Of a stretch of 64,000 bases of DNA, positions 35,604 to 43,337 are shown in pieces (within the stretch, counting starts at the first letter, position 1; each line of letters begins with the position of its first letter). A program made the position numbers and the translations under genes. The notes under the pieces are model-generated. The model did not search any database. It was not told the DNA's origin and worked only from the letters and a program-made list of their open reading frames with translations. The stretch comes from Methanococcus maripaludis C5 (GTDB lineage Archaea > AGJL01 > Methanococci > Methanococcales > Methanococcaceae): positions 744,001 to 808,000 of the forward strand of contig NC_009135.1 in assembly GCF_000016125.1 (NCBI RefSeq), given 5' to 3'.

Positions 35604-36368
35604 ATGGATTACTTATTTATTTCTTCAAAAACCGACCCTGCGAGTCAGAACATTAAAAAACATGTTCAAAATTACGGCTACGACGTATTTGAAATTGAAA
35701 AAAAGTCAACTCAATCAAATTCTTCAGATTTTCCAATATCTGAAATGTACATATTTTTATCAAAACATGCAAGTGAAAGCAAAAAACCAACACTCACAGT
35801 ACACACCCCCGGAAATTTAACTGAAGATAATTCACGTGGAGGAAATTCAGAAGAAATTTCCCCCTGTAACCCGATATTCAATACATTGATGCTCCAAAAT
35901 ATGAATAAATACAATGAAATGGAAGAATATCAAGAATTAGGATTTGATGTGAGTTTTGAAGTGTTACATCACGGCCCAACGGATTTAAAAGCCCCGTCTG
36001 CATTTGTAGAAATTGGAAGCAGTGAAGAACAGTGGCAGATAGATGATGCGGCAGAAATTATTACAAATTCATTGATTGATACATTAAACTCCATTCAAAA
36101 TTCTGAATACGAAAAAAAAGAAAAAATAATCGGAATCGGCGGAGGACACTATTCTCCAAAATTTACGAAACTTGCATTAAAAGAAGAATATTATATTGGT
36201 TATTTAACTCCAAAACATGCAAAACTCTCTGAAAACATATTAAATCAGATGATTTCAAAACAAGACTTTGATTTTGTAGGGATCGACTGGAAAGGGTTGT
36301 ATGGCGAAGATAAAAGAAAATACGTCGAATTTTTCGATGAAAATGATATTTCATGGCAGAGAGTTTAA
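35604..36368 (+). CDS. dtdA: D-aminoacyl-tRNA deacylase (DTD2/GEK1 family)
   Basis: A 254-aa protein of the archaeal/plant DTD2 family. Motifs: LFISSKTDPASQNIKKH at the N-terminus, LSKHASESKKPTLTVHTPGN (about 52-71), FEVLHHGPTDLKAPSAFVEIGS (116-137) and IGIGGGHYSPKFTKL (174-188). It frees D-amino acids from mischarged tRNAs and is not related to bacterial DTD1. It is a single gene with larB 86 bp downstream. Confidence 0.93.
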   Translation: MDYLFISSKTDPASQNIKKHVQNYGYDVFEIEKKSTQSNSSDFPISEMYIFLSKHASESKKPTLTVHTPGNLTEDNSRGGNSEEISPCNPIFNTLMLQNMNKYNEMEEYQELGFDVSFEVLHHGPTDLKAPSAFVEIGSSEEQWQIDDAAEIITNSLIDTLNSIQNSEYEKKEKIIGIGGGHYSPKFTKLALKEEYYIGYLTPKHAKLSENILNQMISKQDFDFVGIDWKGLYGEDKRKYVEFFDENDISWQRV

Positions 36369-36454
36369 TAATTATTTGTTGAAAAATTAAAGATTAAAAA
36401 ATATATATTACAACAGGACATAATTGAGATAGTTTTTAGATTGCAGATGACACT

Positions 36455-37222
36455 ATGAGAGAGATCCTCGAAAAATTTAAAACCGGAAATCTAAGTTTAG
36501 AAGAAGCCGAAAAAAAATTAAAATTAAATTATTTTGATGAATTAGGCGGCTTTTGTAAACTTGATACCAACAGAAAACTCAGAACCGGAATTCCAGAAGT
36601 AATTTACGCTGAAGGGAAACGCTGTGAAGATGTTGCCAAAATTTTAAAAGAATTAGCTTTAAAAAGTAACATTTCTCTTGCAACAAGAATAAATGACATA
36701 GAAAATCTTAAAAAATGCCTTGAAGACGAAACTGACTTAATTTTAGAAATAAATGAACTTGGAAGAACTGCTGTTTTAAAAAAACGAGGTTTTGAAGTTG
36801 AAAAAACTGAAAAGATCGGGATACTTGCAGCAGGAACTTCGGATATTCCCGTAGCAGAAGAAACAGCCGAATCTGCAAAAATAATGGGTTGCGAAGTAAT
36901 AAAAAATTACGATGTAGGTATTGCAGGAATACATAGGTTATTTACTCCAGTCAAATCGATGATTGAAGAGGATGTGTGCTGTATTATCGCGGTTGCAGGA
37001 ATGGAAGGAGCACTTCCATCAGTAATTTCGTCTCTTGTTGATATTCCAGTAATTGGAGTTCCTACTTCTGTTGGATACGGCTATAAACTCACACCACTAC
37101 TTACGATGCTTCATTCATGCAGTCCTGGACTTGTTGTGGTAAATATCGATAATGGATTTGGAGCTGGCGTTTTTGCCGGACTTATTGCTTCAAATATATC
37201 AAAACGAATTAAGAAGGGATAA
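36455..37222 (+). CDS. larB: LarB-type carboxylase (nickel-pincer cofactor pathway) or relative
   Basis: A 255-aa protein with an N-terminal helical part and a PurE-like C-terminal domain: GILAAGTSDIPVAEETAE (about 125-142), AGIHRLF, VAGMEGALPSVISSLVDIPVIGVPTSVGYG (about 180-209) and VVNIDNGFGAGVFAGLIA. LarB carboxylates and hydrolyses nicotinic acid adenine dinucleotide on the way to the Ni-pincer cofactor of lactate racemase-like enzymes. larC and larE are not here, so they must be elsewhere if this pathway is complete. Confidence 0.9.
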   Translation: MREILEKFKTGNLSLEEAEKKLKLNYFDELGGFCKLDTNRKLRTGIPEVIYAEGKRCEDVAKILKELALKSNISLATRINDIENLKKCLEDETDLILEINELGRTAVLKKRGFEVEKTEKIGILAAGTSDIPVAEETAESAKIMGCEVIKNYDVGIAGIHRLFTPVKSMIEEDVCCIIAVAGMEGALPSVISSLVDIPVIGVPTSVGYGYKLTPLLTMLHSCSPGLVVVNIDNGFGAGVFAGLIASNISKRIKKG

Positions 37223-37223
37223 C

Positions 37224-38807
37224 ATGGACATCATAGAAGGAAAATTTGTGAAAATGGGATCGAATTATAAAGAACTTTTTGATGAACTTCCGGATGATTT
37301 TTTAGGGCATATTCGACTCTCCTTGAAAAGTAATGGACAATTTAAAGAAAGTCATCTTTTTTTAAAAGATAAACAAATTATTGGTGGATATTCTGAATAC
37401 GAAGGGGAATTTTTTGGAAATGATGCTATTTTAAATGCCATGAAAATGGCAGATCTTGGTGCCATTGTTGATATTTTTTCCTACACAGATTCTATGTTAT
37501 CTATGATGCAAAGTTCAGATGCAAGATTATTTTATAGCGAAAATCCCGTTAAAAAAATCGCTTTAGAAAAAAAGAAAGTACTTGTGACAAACGATGCAAG
37601 AATATCAATTCCAGAAGGCAGGCCAATAAAATTGGGAGCTTCTGACGATTTTGAAAAATATTTTGGAAGATATACGCTTGTGGAACTCTTCAAAAAGAGT
37701 GATGGAAACTATTTAAGGGGTTATATTGGATATGAAGAACATTCTCCGAATGTTGCAGTTTATCAGGCTGAAAATAAATTAACTTTTGGAATTAGTGCTT
37801 TTGAAATTTTTAATAATCTTGTTGAAGAAGATGACAATGTTGCAATTGATGTTTACGAATACAATAAATCAAAATTGGATTATTTTGTTGAAGAATACCC
37901 TGATTCAGTAATTTCAGCTAAAAAGTCAGAATCTGTAAAAATTCAGCAGAAAGAACCCGAAATTCCAAAATATACTCCAAAAGTTGAAGAAATCGTTGAG
38001 ATCGAAGAAGATTTTGATGAAGTAGACGAAATCGAAGAAGATATTTCAAGAGAAGAATTGATGAAAAAATTGGGTATAAAAACTGTTAACGATGATATGA
38101 TTGAAAATCTTTTAGAAGATGTCTTTGAACCATCAAAAGCCGAAATTAGTGCGATAGAAAGCGAACTTTTAGAAAAAATAAATGATTATCTTGAAGAAAA
38201 TACAGATGTTACGAAATTTGATAGCGAACTTTCAATAGAATATAATGATGAAGGCGAATTTATTGCAGAATGTTTCATAACTACAACGTCAGATAGTGAA
38301 TACGGAGTAAAATCTGCCGTAGATCCAAAAATAATCAAAAAAGAGATTACAGCTATTTTTGACTCATATGTAATTGACATAATTCCGGAAATAACCGTAA
38401 TTAATCAGAAATCAGCAAAATCAGAACCCGATACGTCAATAAATAAATACGAGATAGATCTTGAAAAAGAACTCAATAAAATAAAAGCCAAACATTCTGA
38501 TGAAAAAAGAACCGAATCGGAACAATTGAAAGAAAAAATTGAACGCGGAATACATGAATATTTAGAAAATGTAAACGATATAGCCGAATTTGAAGTTCAT
38601 ATGTCGCTAAATCAAAATGATGGCAATAAATGTAAATGTTCAATAATTCTAGTTCCTAAAAAAATGCTTGGATTTATAAAAAGCAGTTTAAATACTGACA
38701 AAATCAAAAAGGAAATTTCAGATATTTTGACATTGAATAATATCGAAATCGAATTTTTAAATATTGCTGTTGAAAAATTCACTACATCATATAATGGGTA
38801 TAAATAA
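37224..38807 (+). CDS. DUF2226-like protein
   Basis: A 527-aa acidic protein starting MDIIEGKFVKMGSNYKELF one base after larB ends. Residues 1-225 resemble the archaeal DUF2226 domain (GHIRLSLKSNGQFKESHLFLKDKQIIGGYSEYEG), a strand-rich fold also seen near small GTPase-like regulators; family call from memory. Residues 240-310 are Glu/Asp-rich linker; residues about 315-395 and 435-522 look like two copies of one alpha/beta domain (each with a LEEN/LENV motif followed by FDSELSIEYNDEG or FEVHMSLNQNDG). Its start lacks a strong SD and probably depends on larB translation. Confidence 0.65.
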   Translation: MDIIEGKFVKMGSNYKELFDELPDDFLGHIRLSLKSNGQFKESHLFLKDKQIIGGYSEYEGEFFGNDAILNAMKMADLGAIVDIFSYTDSMLSMMQSSDARLFYSENPVKKIALEKKKVLVTNDARISIPEGRPIKLGASDDFEKYFGRYTLVELFKKSDGNYLRGYIGYEEHSPNVAVYQAENKLTFGISAFEIFNNLVEEDDNVAIDVYEYNKSKLDYFVEEYPDSVISAKKSESVKIQQKEPEIPKYTPKVEEIVEIEEDFDEVDEIEEDISREELMKKLGIKTVNDDMIENLLEDVFEPSKAEISAIESELLEKINDYLEENTDVTKFDSELSIEYNDEGEFIAECFITTTSDSEYGVKSAVDPKIIKKEITAIFDSYVIDIIPEITVINQKSAKSEPDTSINKYEIDLEKELNKIKAKHSDEKRTESEQLKEKIERGIHEYLENVNDIAEFEVHMSLNQNDGNKCKCSIILVPKKMLGFIKSSLNTDKIKKEISDILTLNNIEIEFLNIAVEKFTTSYNGYK

Positions 38808-38864
38808 AAACGATTAAATATTTTTGACATTATATTAATACCCATAATTTAACAGAGGGCTTTT

Positions 38865-39023
38865 ATGAATAACACCTACCTGTTCGCAATATCCTTAGGA
38901 ATAGGTTTTATAAGTTCTTTTTCGATTTTAAAATTAACCCTACAAAAAAGGAAGAAAGAAAAAGCTAAAGAATGCGAAGAATTAAAAGATGAAGTAATAA
39001 ATGGACTTCAAAAATTAAAATAA
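38865..39023 (+). CDS. 52-aa membrane micro-protein, truncated paralogue of the next gene
   Basis: The protein starts MNNTYLFAISLGIGFISSFS (one membrane helix, residues 5-22), continues with a Lys/Glu helix and stops right after EVINGLQKLK. The next gene has the same layout and the near-identical EVIEGLQKLK at the same distance, then carries on with a roadblock-like domain. An SD-like AGAGGGC lies at 38854-38860. It is therefore the anchor and stalk of the neighbour without its soluble domain, either a decayed duplicate or a working decoy/partner. Confidence 0.65.
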   Translation: MNNTYLFAISLGIGFISSFSILKLTLQKRKKEKAKECEELKDEVINGLQKLK

Positions 39024-39051
39024 ACGATAAAATATCCAAAGGGGTCTAAGA

Positions 39052-39573
39052 ATGGAAAATTTGAGTTTGTTTACGGTTTCACTCGGTGCAGGATTTTTTG
39101 GTTCATACCATACATTAATTAAAATAAAAAAAGATGAGAAAGATACTAAACAGGAAGCAAAAGATATGCTTGAACTTGAAGTAATCGAAGGACTTCAAAA
39201 ATTAAAAAGCCATGCGGTTTCAAAAAATCCTGAAAAAGCATCCGACACTTACGATCTTTTAGAAATTGCTCTTTCGCACGATCTTTTGGATGTTACGGTA
39301 GTTAATGATGAAGGTTTAACAATCATTTCCACATTAAAAGACCCCGAAGAAGTTGCAGGTCAGTACAGTGGTATTTTTCAAACATTAAACAAAATTATGG
39401 GAAATGTTGAAAAAACAAGCATAAAATCTGGCGAGGAATACATATATATATCAACAATTGAAAAGAACGAAATGCCATTTTACATTATTGCAAATTCGTA
39501 TATCGAAATGGACCCAACTGATGAAAATGAACTTCAAAATGAAGTCATTGGAATTTTAGGGCAGTATATTTAA
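39052..39573 (+). CDS. Membrane-anchored roadblock/LC7-like protein
   Basis: A 173-aa protein. A short N-terminal membrane helix (LFTVSLGAGFFGSYHTLI) and a charged stalk lead to a domain of about 110 residues with the roadblock pattern: helix, strands DVTVVNDEGLTIIST, helix, strands IYISTIEKNEMPFYIIANSY. Roadblock proteins in archaea often act with small GTPases. No GTPase gene is adjacent, but the DUF2226-like gene upstream points the same way. SD AAGGGGTC lies 8 bases before the start. Confidence 0.6.
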   Translation: MENLSLFTVSLGAGFFGSYHTLIKIKKDEKDTKQEAKDMLELEVIEGLQKLKSHAVSKNPEKASDTYDLLEIALSHDLLDVTVVNDEGLTIISTLKDPEEVAGQYSGIFQTLNKIMGNVEKTSIKSGEEYIYISTIEKNEMPFYIIANSYIEMDPTDENELQNEVIGILGQYI

Positions 39574-39581
39574 ACAATTAA

Positions 39582-39644
39582 GGCAAATGATGATGTTATC
39601 CCCGGCTGAACTTGTGATGAGCCACTTTATGATCTGCTGATGCC
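39582..39644 (+). ncRNA. C/D box sRNA guiding 2'-O-methylation of 23S rRNA
   Basis: All four boxes are present: C ATGATGA (39587-39593), D' CTGA (39606-39609), C' GTGATGA (39614-39620), D CTGA (39637-39640), and the ends GGCA (39582-39585) and TGCC (39641-39644) close a terminal stem. The D' guide TGTTATCCCCGG (39594-39605) is perfectly complementary to CCGGGGAUAACA of the 23S peptidyl-transferase loop; the box+5 rule predicts methylation of G2446 (E. coli numbering). The D guide (39621-39636) has no target I recognise. A T-rich terminator follows at 39645. Confidence 0.85.
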
Positions 39645-39693
39645 TTTCTTTTTATTTTAATAATATTTCGATAAACTTTTTTTAACCATTTTT

Positions 39694-39894
39694 TTATTCA
39701 TCATCTTCAAAAATAAACAGCTCATCGATTGTTGTATCCAGCGCTTTTGATATCGAATGGGCAAGTTTTAATGAAGGATTATATTTTCCTTTTTCAAGAA
39801 AACTTATGGTTTCCCTCCTCACTCCAACAATTTTTCCGAGTTCTTCTTGGGTCATGTCGTACTTTGCCCTATATTCCTTTATTCTTGTTTTCAT
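39694..39894 (-). CDS. XRE-family HTH regulator
   Basis: A 66-aa protein that is almost entirely a Cro/C1-type helix-turn-helix: [29 protein letters not shown] (about residues 14-42), as in the YgzD/YozG small regulators. Its start overlaps the stop of the upstream membrane-protein gene by 4 bp, so it is the third gene of a minus-strand operon. Clustered TAAC/GTTA inverted repeats in front of the operon are likely its own operators. Confidence 0.9.
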   Translation of the reverse strand: MKTRIKEYRAKYDMTQEELGKIVGVRRETISFLEKGKYNPSLKLAHSISKALDTTIDELFIFEDDE

Positions 39895-40277
39895 TCAACA
39901 TCGCCCTGTTTTTTAAAGTACTGTTGAAATAAAAGCGCACTTATCAGCATTACAAAATAAATTATTCCAATTACCTGCGAAACAGTTATTTCAAACCAAT
40001 TAATATAATCTACCCAAAATATTAGATTCATTATTAAAAATGTCAAAACCCAAGAATATGCAAGTCCTGCATTTGCAATTTTTCGTATTCTTTCATCTTT
40101 TGATGGAATTTCACGGTATTTTATGTGAAGATATAAATTATAAACTATTAAAATAACCCCTGCATTTACCAAAACTGCAGTTACTAAACTGTTAACCTCA
40201 AATATGTATTCAATAAATATTCCAAAAAGCATTATTAAAAATCCTAAACTAAGTCTATTTTTGAATTTACTGTCCAT
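39891..40277 (-). CDS. DUF2178-like membrane protein
   Basis: A 128-aa protein with four membrane helices (residues about 12-26, 30-48, 70-88, 102-120) and the DUF2178-like segment [19 protein letters not shown] between helices 2 and 3. Such proteins are often encoded with small XRE regulators, as here. It overlaps the regulator gene by 4 bp and follows the upstream membrane protein after 9 bp. Confidence 0.75.
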   Translation of the reverse strand: MDSKFKNRLSLGFLIMLFGIFIEYIFEVNSLVTAVLVNAGVILIVYNLYLHIKYREIPSKDERIRKIANAGLAYSWVLTFLIMNLIFWVDYINWFEITVSQVIGIIYFVMLISALLFQQYFKKQGDVE

Positions 40278-40286
40278 ATAACTCTC

Positions 40287-40718
40287 CTAAATTTCAGATT
40301 TTTCCAGATAATAATTTGAAATCGCTTTTACGATCATTCCACCAAACAAAGCTGCAACTAAAAACCAGTCGACGTAAAAACTTTGATTCAAAGCACTTAT
40401 AATAGATTGATACATTATTCCGGCAACCAAAATTAAAACCATTGCCCATGCAGCATTTCTCTCAGATATTGCTTCTATTTTAAATTCTCGTTCATCTTTA
40501 TCGAGATTAACCATGATATGCCCTACATCAAGAAGTAAAAATAAAAGCCATGCTACTGTAACGTATGTTCTTGTTGTTTCATCCCAATACGGTAGCGATT
40601 GAAATATTATGTATGGTAAAACCATTACCGCGATATAAAGCCATCCCTGCCATGTTTTTGGGCGAACTCCCCAGCCACCAAACTTTCTTCTCTCAAACCA
40701 TTCCGGTTTTCCAAACAT
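40287..40718 (-). CDS. Membrane protein with an XRE/DUF2178 operon
   Basis: A 143-aa protein with about four membrane helices after a basic N-terminus (FERRKFGGWGVRPKTWQGW); it carries LDKDEREFKIEAISERNAAWAMVLI between helices 2 and 3, the same layout as the [11 protein letters not shown] segment of its neighbour, so the two are probably distant paralogues forming one complex. SD GGAGTGAT precedes the ATG. First gene of the operon. Confidence 0.7.
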   Translation of the reverse strand: MFGKPEWFERRKFGGWGVRPKTWQGWLYIAVMVLPYIIFQSLPYWDETTRTYVTVAWLLFLLLDVGHIMVNLDKDEREFKIEAISERNAAWAMVLILVAGIMYQSIISALNQSFYVDWFLVAALFGGMIVKAISNYYLEKSEI

Positions 40719-40739
40719 TCAAAATCACTCCAACTTACT

Positions 40740-40813
40740 GTTATCTATTTCAAACATTATGTTACTTATTTCTAACTCAATGTTAGATATTGTTAACATC
40801 AACCTATATAAAA
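40740..40813 (-). promoter_or_regulatory. Promoter with three clustered operators of the XRE operon
   Basis: The TATA box (minus strand) is TTTTATATAGG at 40803-40813, with transcription expected near 40780. Three inverted repeats sharing the TAACA/TGTTA core lie from the TATA box into the leader: AACAT-T-ATGTT (40753-40763), TAAC-N5-GTTA (40773-40785) and TGTTAACA (40791-40798). Their position would block polymerase or TFB, as expected for a repressor. Confidence 0.65.
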
Positions 40814-40867
40814 CTTGCCAAAATTAGTTCAAAATTGAAAATATAAAAAATTTAAAAATAATAAATA

Positions 40868-41011
40868 TTACATTCCAAGTTTTTCCGGAAGCTCTTTTTT
40901 TGTAATTTCAACGTACGAGTCTTTAGTCATGCATGTTGGACATGGATTTGACGCATTTTTACCTTGATGAATATCCCCGCAAACTTTGCATTCAAAAAAC
41001 TTTTTATCCAT
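40868..41011 (-). CDS. Small rubredoxin-like protein, 47 aa
   Basis: It begins MDKKFFECKVCGDIHQG and has two CxxC pairs (FECKVCGDIH, residues 8 and 11; NPCPTCMT, residues 24 and 27), the iron-binding pattern of rubredoxin-like domains (desulforedoxin/RRM-type zinc or iron knuckles). Strong SD GGGGGT just before the ATG. It follows a small membrane protein and a cupredoxin-like lipoprotein on the same strand, giving a three-gene set of possible redox proteins. Confidence 0.75.
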   Translation of the reverse strand: MDKKFFECKVCGDIHQGKNASNPCPTCMTKDSYVEITKKELPEKLGM

Positions 41012-41015
41012 GATT

Positions 41016-41243
41016 TTACCCCCCATATCTTAATAAGTATACTCCATAAGCGTGAATTGCTATTGAAATTAAAAATAAAACCCAATAATAGCAGTGATAT
41101 TTGAAAATTATTCTATAAATTTTTAGATCAAGTATATATTTGGGCAGAAAATTTCTGCATCTGCAAGATATAAATATTAAAAAAATAAATAAAAAGTTAG
41201 TAAATCCCGTGTAAAAAACCAGTTTAAATGCAGTTTCTGGCAT
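41016..41243 (-). CDS. Small membrane protein, 75 aa
   Basis: Two hydrophobic segments (residues 8-24 and 50-70) around a basic Cys/Arg loop (SCRCRNFLPKY). No family recognised. The ATG overlaps the stop of the cupredoxin-like gene by one base (TAATG), indicating coupled translation, and the rubredoxin-like gene starts 4 bp after its end. Confidence 0.6.
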   Translation of the reverse strand: MPETAFKLVFYTGFTNFLFIFLIFISCRCRNFLPKYILDLKIYRIIFKYHCYYWVLFLISIAIHAYGVYLLRYGG

Positions 41244-41602
41244 TATTTTACCACTTCAACAGTTCCCTTCATGTATGGGTGAGGCATACCGTAGTAATCA
41301 AAATTTCCTGTTTCATTGAACGGGTAATTCCACGAAAAGTCTTTTGAAAGAAGTCCTGAATCAAATATTCCATCATTTGATGTTACAGTATGCCTTACAC
41401 CATCTTTTTGAACCCATGTAACTGTTGTTCCAACCTTCACAGTTATGCTTGCAGGTTTATATGAAAAATCTTCAATCAATACCGTTGCTTCATTTTGACC
41501 TTCGAAACCAGTGGATGTATCAACCGGCGTTTCCATCTGACACCCTGCAAAAATAACTACAAAAATTATAGATATTGCCTCCAGACATTTGTACACAATC
41601 AA
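41243..41602 (-). CDS. Cupredoxin-like lipoprotein lacking the copper Cys
   Basis: A 119-aa protein: a signal peptide with lipobox FAGC (Cys21), then a plastocyanin/pseudoazurin-like domain (VLIEDFSYKPASITVKVGTT, TWVQKDGVRHTVTS). Type 1 copper ligands should be His, Cys, His, Met: His71, His108 and Met111 are there, but the Cys position in YYGMPHPYMKG is Gly105 (codon GGT at 41288-41290, one change from TGT). Copper binding is therefore doubtful, unless as a type 2 site. SD GGAGGGGG upstream. Confidence 0.85.
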   Translation of the reverse strand: MIVYKCLEAISIIFVVIFAGCQMETPVDTSTGFEGQNEATVLIEDFSYKPASITVKVGTTVTWVQKDGVRHTVTSNDGIFDSGLLSKDFSWNYPFNETGNFDYYGMPHPYMKGTVEVVK

Positions 41603-41835
41603 CCCCCTCCAAAAACCCCAAAATGATATTCTTAAACTATTGCATCCAACATATCTATATCCGCCATCAAAAATAGATATTATAATTTTTTCAAAAATAA
41701 CTATAAATACTCTGTGATTGTGAAAAAACGTTTAAAAAGGGTATTTTTTAACTAAATTTATAGAATTATCTAAAGTGTATATTTCGATTACAGTATAATT
41801 AAAATATATAATTTTCAAGTTTTATTATTCCAATA

Positions 41836-42069
41836 TTAAAGTTTAGATAACTCATTCTTAATTTCTTCAACACTTGGAACATTTCCTTCAAATATCACTT
41901 CATCGTCAACGACGAGCCCAGGGGTTGAAATTACGTATTCTGCAATTTTTGCAGCGTCTGTAACTTTTGCTATTTCTGCATCGATTTTTAGTTCTTCTAC
42001 TGCTTTTTTCACGTTTTCATAAACGTCCATACATTTTTTGCATCCCATCCCTAATACGATTATTTTCAT
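41836..42069 (-). CDS. Thioredoxin-like redox-active disulfide protein
   Basis: A 77-aa protein with the thioredoxin fold in its smallest form: CxxC at GMGCKKCMDVYEN (Cys10, Cys13), the cis-Pro loop STPGLVVDDEVIFEGNVPS. This is the archaeal MTH895-like / redox-active disulfide protein 2 family. It lies 43 bp after a permease gene on the same strand; these two families are often neighbours. Confidence 0.88.
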   Translation of the reverse strand: MKIIVLGMGCKKCMDVYENVKKAVEELKIDAEIAKVTDAAKIAEYVISTPGLVVDDEVIFEGNVPSVEEIKNELSKL

Positions 42070-42112
42070 AATTATTACCTCGAAATAATTTTTGATATCA
42101 TTATAATTAAAA

Positions 42113-43069
42113 TTAAAGGAGGATATTGAATAAATATCCTGTAATTACAATTGCAATGCTCGTAATTCCAAAGAATGCAGCTATTAATTTTGGTTTTATT
42201 ACTTTTCTAAGTAAAACTGCTTCTGGGAAGGATAACGCAGTTGTTGCCATCATAAATGCAAGCGCAGTTCCAATTCCTACTCCTTTTCCAATTAACGCTT
42301 CTGCAATAGGGATTGTTCCAAGCGCATTTGAATAAAGAGGTACTGCAATAATTGTTGCAAAAATTACTGCTAAAGGATTATCTGGACCCGCATATTTTGC
42401 AAGAATCGCTTCTGGCGCATAACCGTGTATTATTGCTCCAATTCCAATACCAATCAAGATGTAAAGCCAGACTCTCATTACAATATCTTTTGTATTGTCC
42501 TTTGCAAATTTTAAACGCTTTTTTTGAGTTAATTTCTTTATTTTTCGAGCCCTGCTTCTTATTTCATATACGTATTCTTCGACCTGATCTTCCATTTTAA
42601 GTTTACCAATTATAATTCCGCCAATCACCCCGATAATTACTCCGGAAATTACGTAGAGCATTGCTATTTTCCATCCAAAAGATGCCAAAAGTACTGCAAA
42701 AGCTGCTTCGTTTACTATCGGAGAGGTGATCAAAAACGAAAGGGTAACTCCAAGAGGGATTCCCGCTTCCACGAATCCAATAAATAGTGGAACTGAGGAG
42801 CATGAACAAAATGGTGTTACAATTCCAAGTAATGATGCCATAATGTTTCCAGAAACTCCGGAATACTTTTCGAGTATTTTTTTTGTTTTTTCGGGTGGAA
42901 AATAGCTTCTAATGTATGAAATTGAAAATATCATTATAGAAAGCAAAATTACAATTTTTAAGCTGTCGTATATGAAAAAGTGAACTGATGAGGCAATTGC
43001 AGTTTCCATACTCAAATTTAGGATATTTTCTACAACGTATCTCGCACCATAATCTAACCAACCAAACAT
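42113..43069 (-). CDS. Permease, UPF0718/ArsP type
   Basis: About 318 aa with eight or more membrane helices in two halves, each carrying a conserved loop: TPFCSCSSVPLFIGF (near 88) and VPLYSNALGTIPIAEALIGKG (near 250). UPF0718/DUF318 permeases include the organoarsenical exporter ArsP; the substrate here is unknown. The start at 43069 follows the SD GGTGA. A 22-bp palindrome 105 bp upstream may regulate it and the thioredoxin-like gene. Confidence 0.88.
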   Translation of the reverse strand: MFGWLDYGARYVVENILNLSMETAIASSVHFFIYDSLKIVILLSIMIFSISYIRSYFPPEKTKKILEKYSGVSGNIMASLLGIVTPFCSCSSVPLFIGFVEAGIPLGVTLSFLITSPIVNEAAFAVLLASFGWKIAMLYVISGVIIGVIGGIIIGKLKMEDQVEEYVYEIRSRARKIKKLTQKKRLKFAKDNTKDIVMRVWLYILIGIGIGAIIHGYAPEAILAKYAGPDNPLAVIFATIIAVPLYSNALGTIPIAEALIGKGVGIGTALAFMMATTALSFPEAVLLRKVIKPKLIAAFFGITSIAIVITGYLFNILL

Positions 43070-43172
43070 CTTTTTCACCAAATACTAACATGCATTCTAA
43101 ATTCTAGACGAATTATATGGATATTTATGGAAATCAATATATTATGAAATATATTTATAGTTTTCGATATAC

Positions 43173-43194
43173 CAATATATATCGATATATATTG
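43173..43194. promoter_or_regulatory. Perfect 22-bp palindrome upstream of the permease
   Basis: Half-site CAATATATATC and its exact complement. It lies in 268 bp between the permease and the 3' end of the CobN-like gene, in a run rich in ATATAT. A dyad of this length upstream of a permease/thioredoxin pair fits an ArsR-like regulator, though AT-rich DNA makes chance palindromes more likely. Confidence 0.4.
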
Positions 43195-43337
43195 ATGTAT
43201 TTTAAATATATTTAAATTTATGGATTAATTTAAAAAATCCTGAAAATAACATGTGCTTTGAAAATAAGCCATATAAAATTGCTTCAAACTATAATTTTTT
43301 ACTTTTTTTAATTTAAAAAAATAAAAAAAGAAAATAT

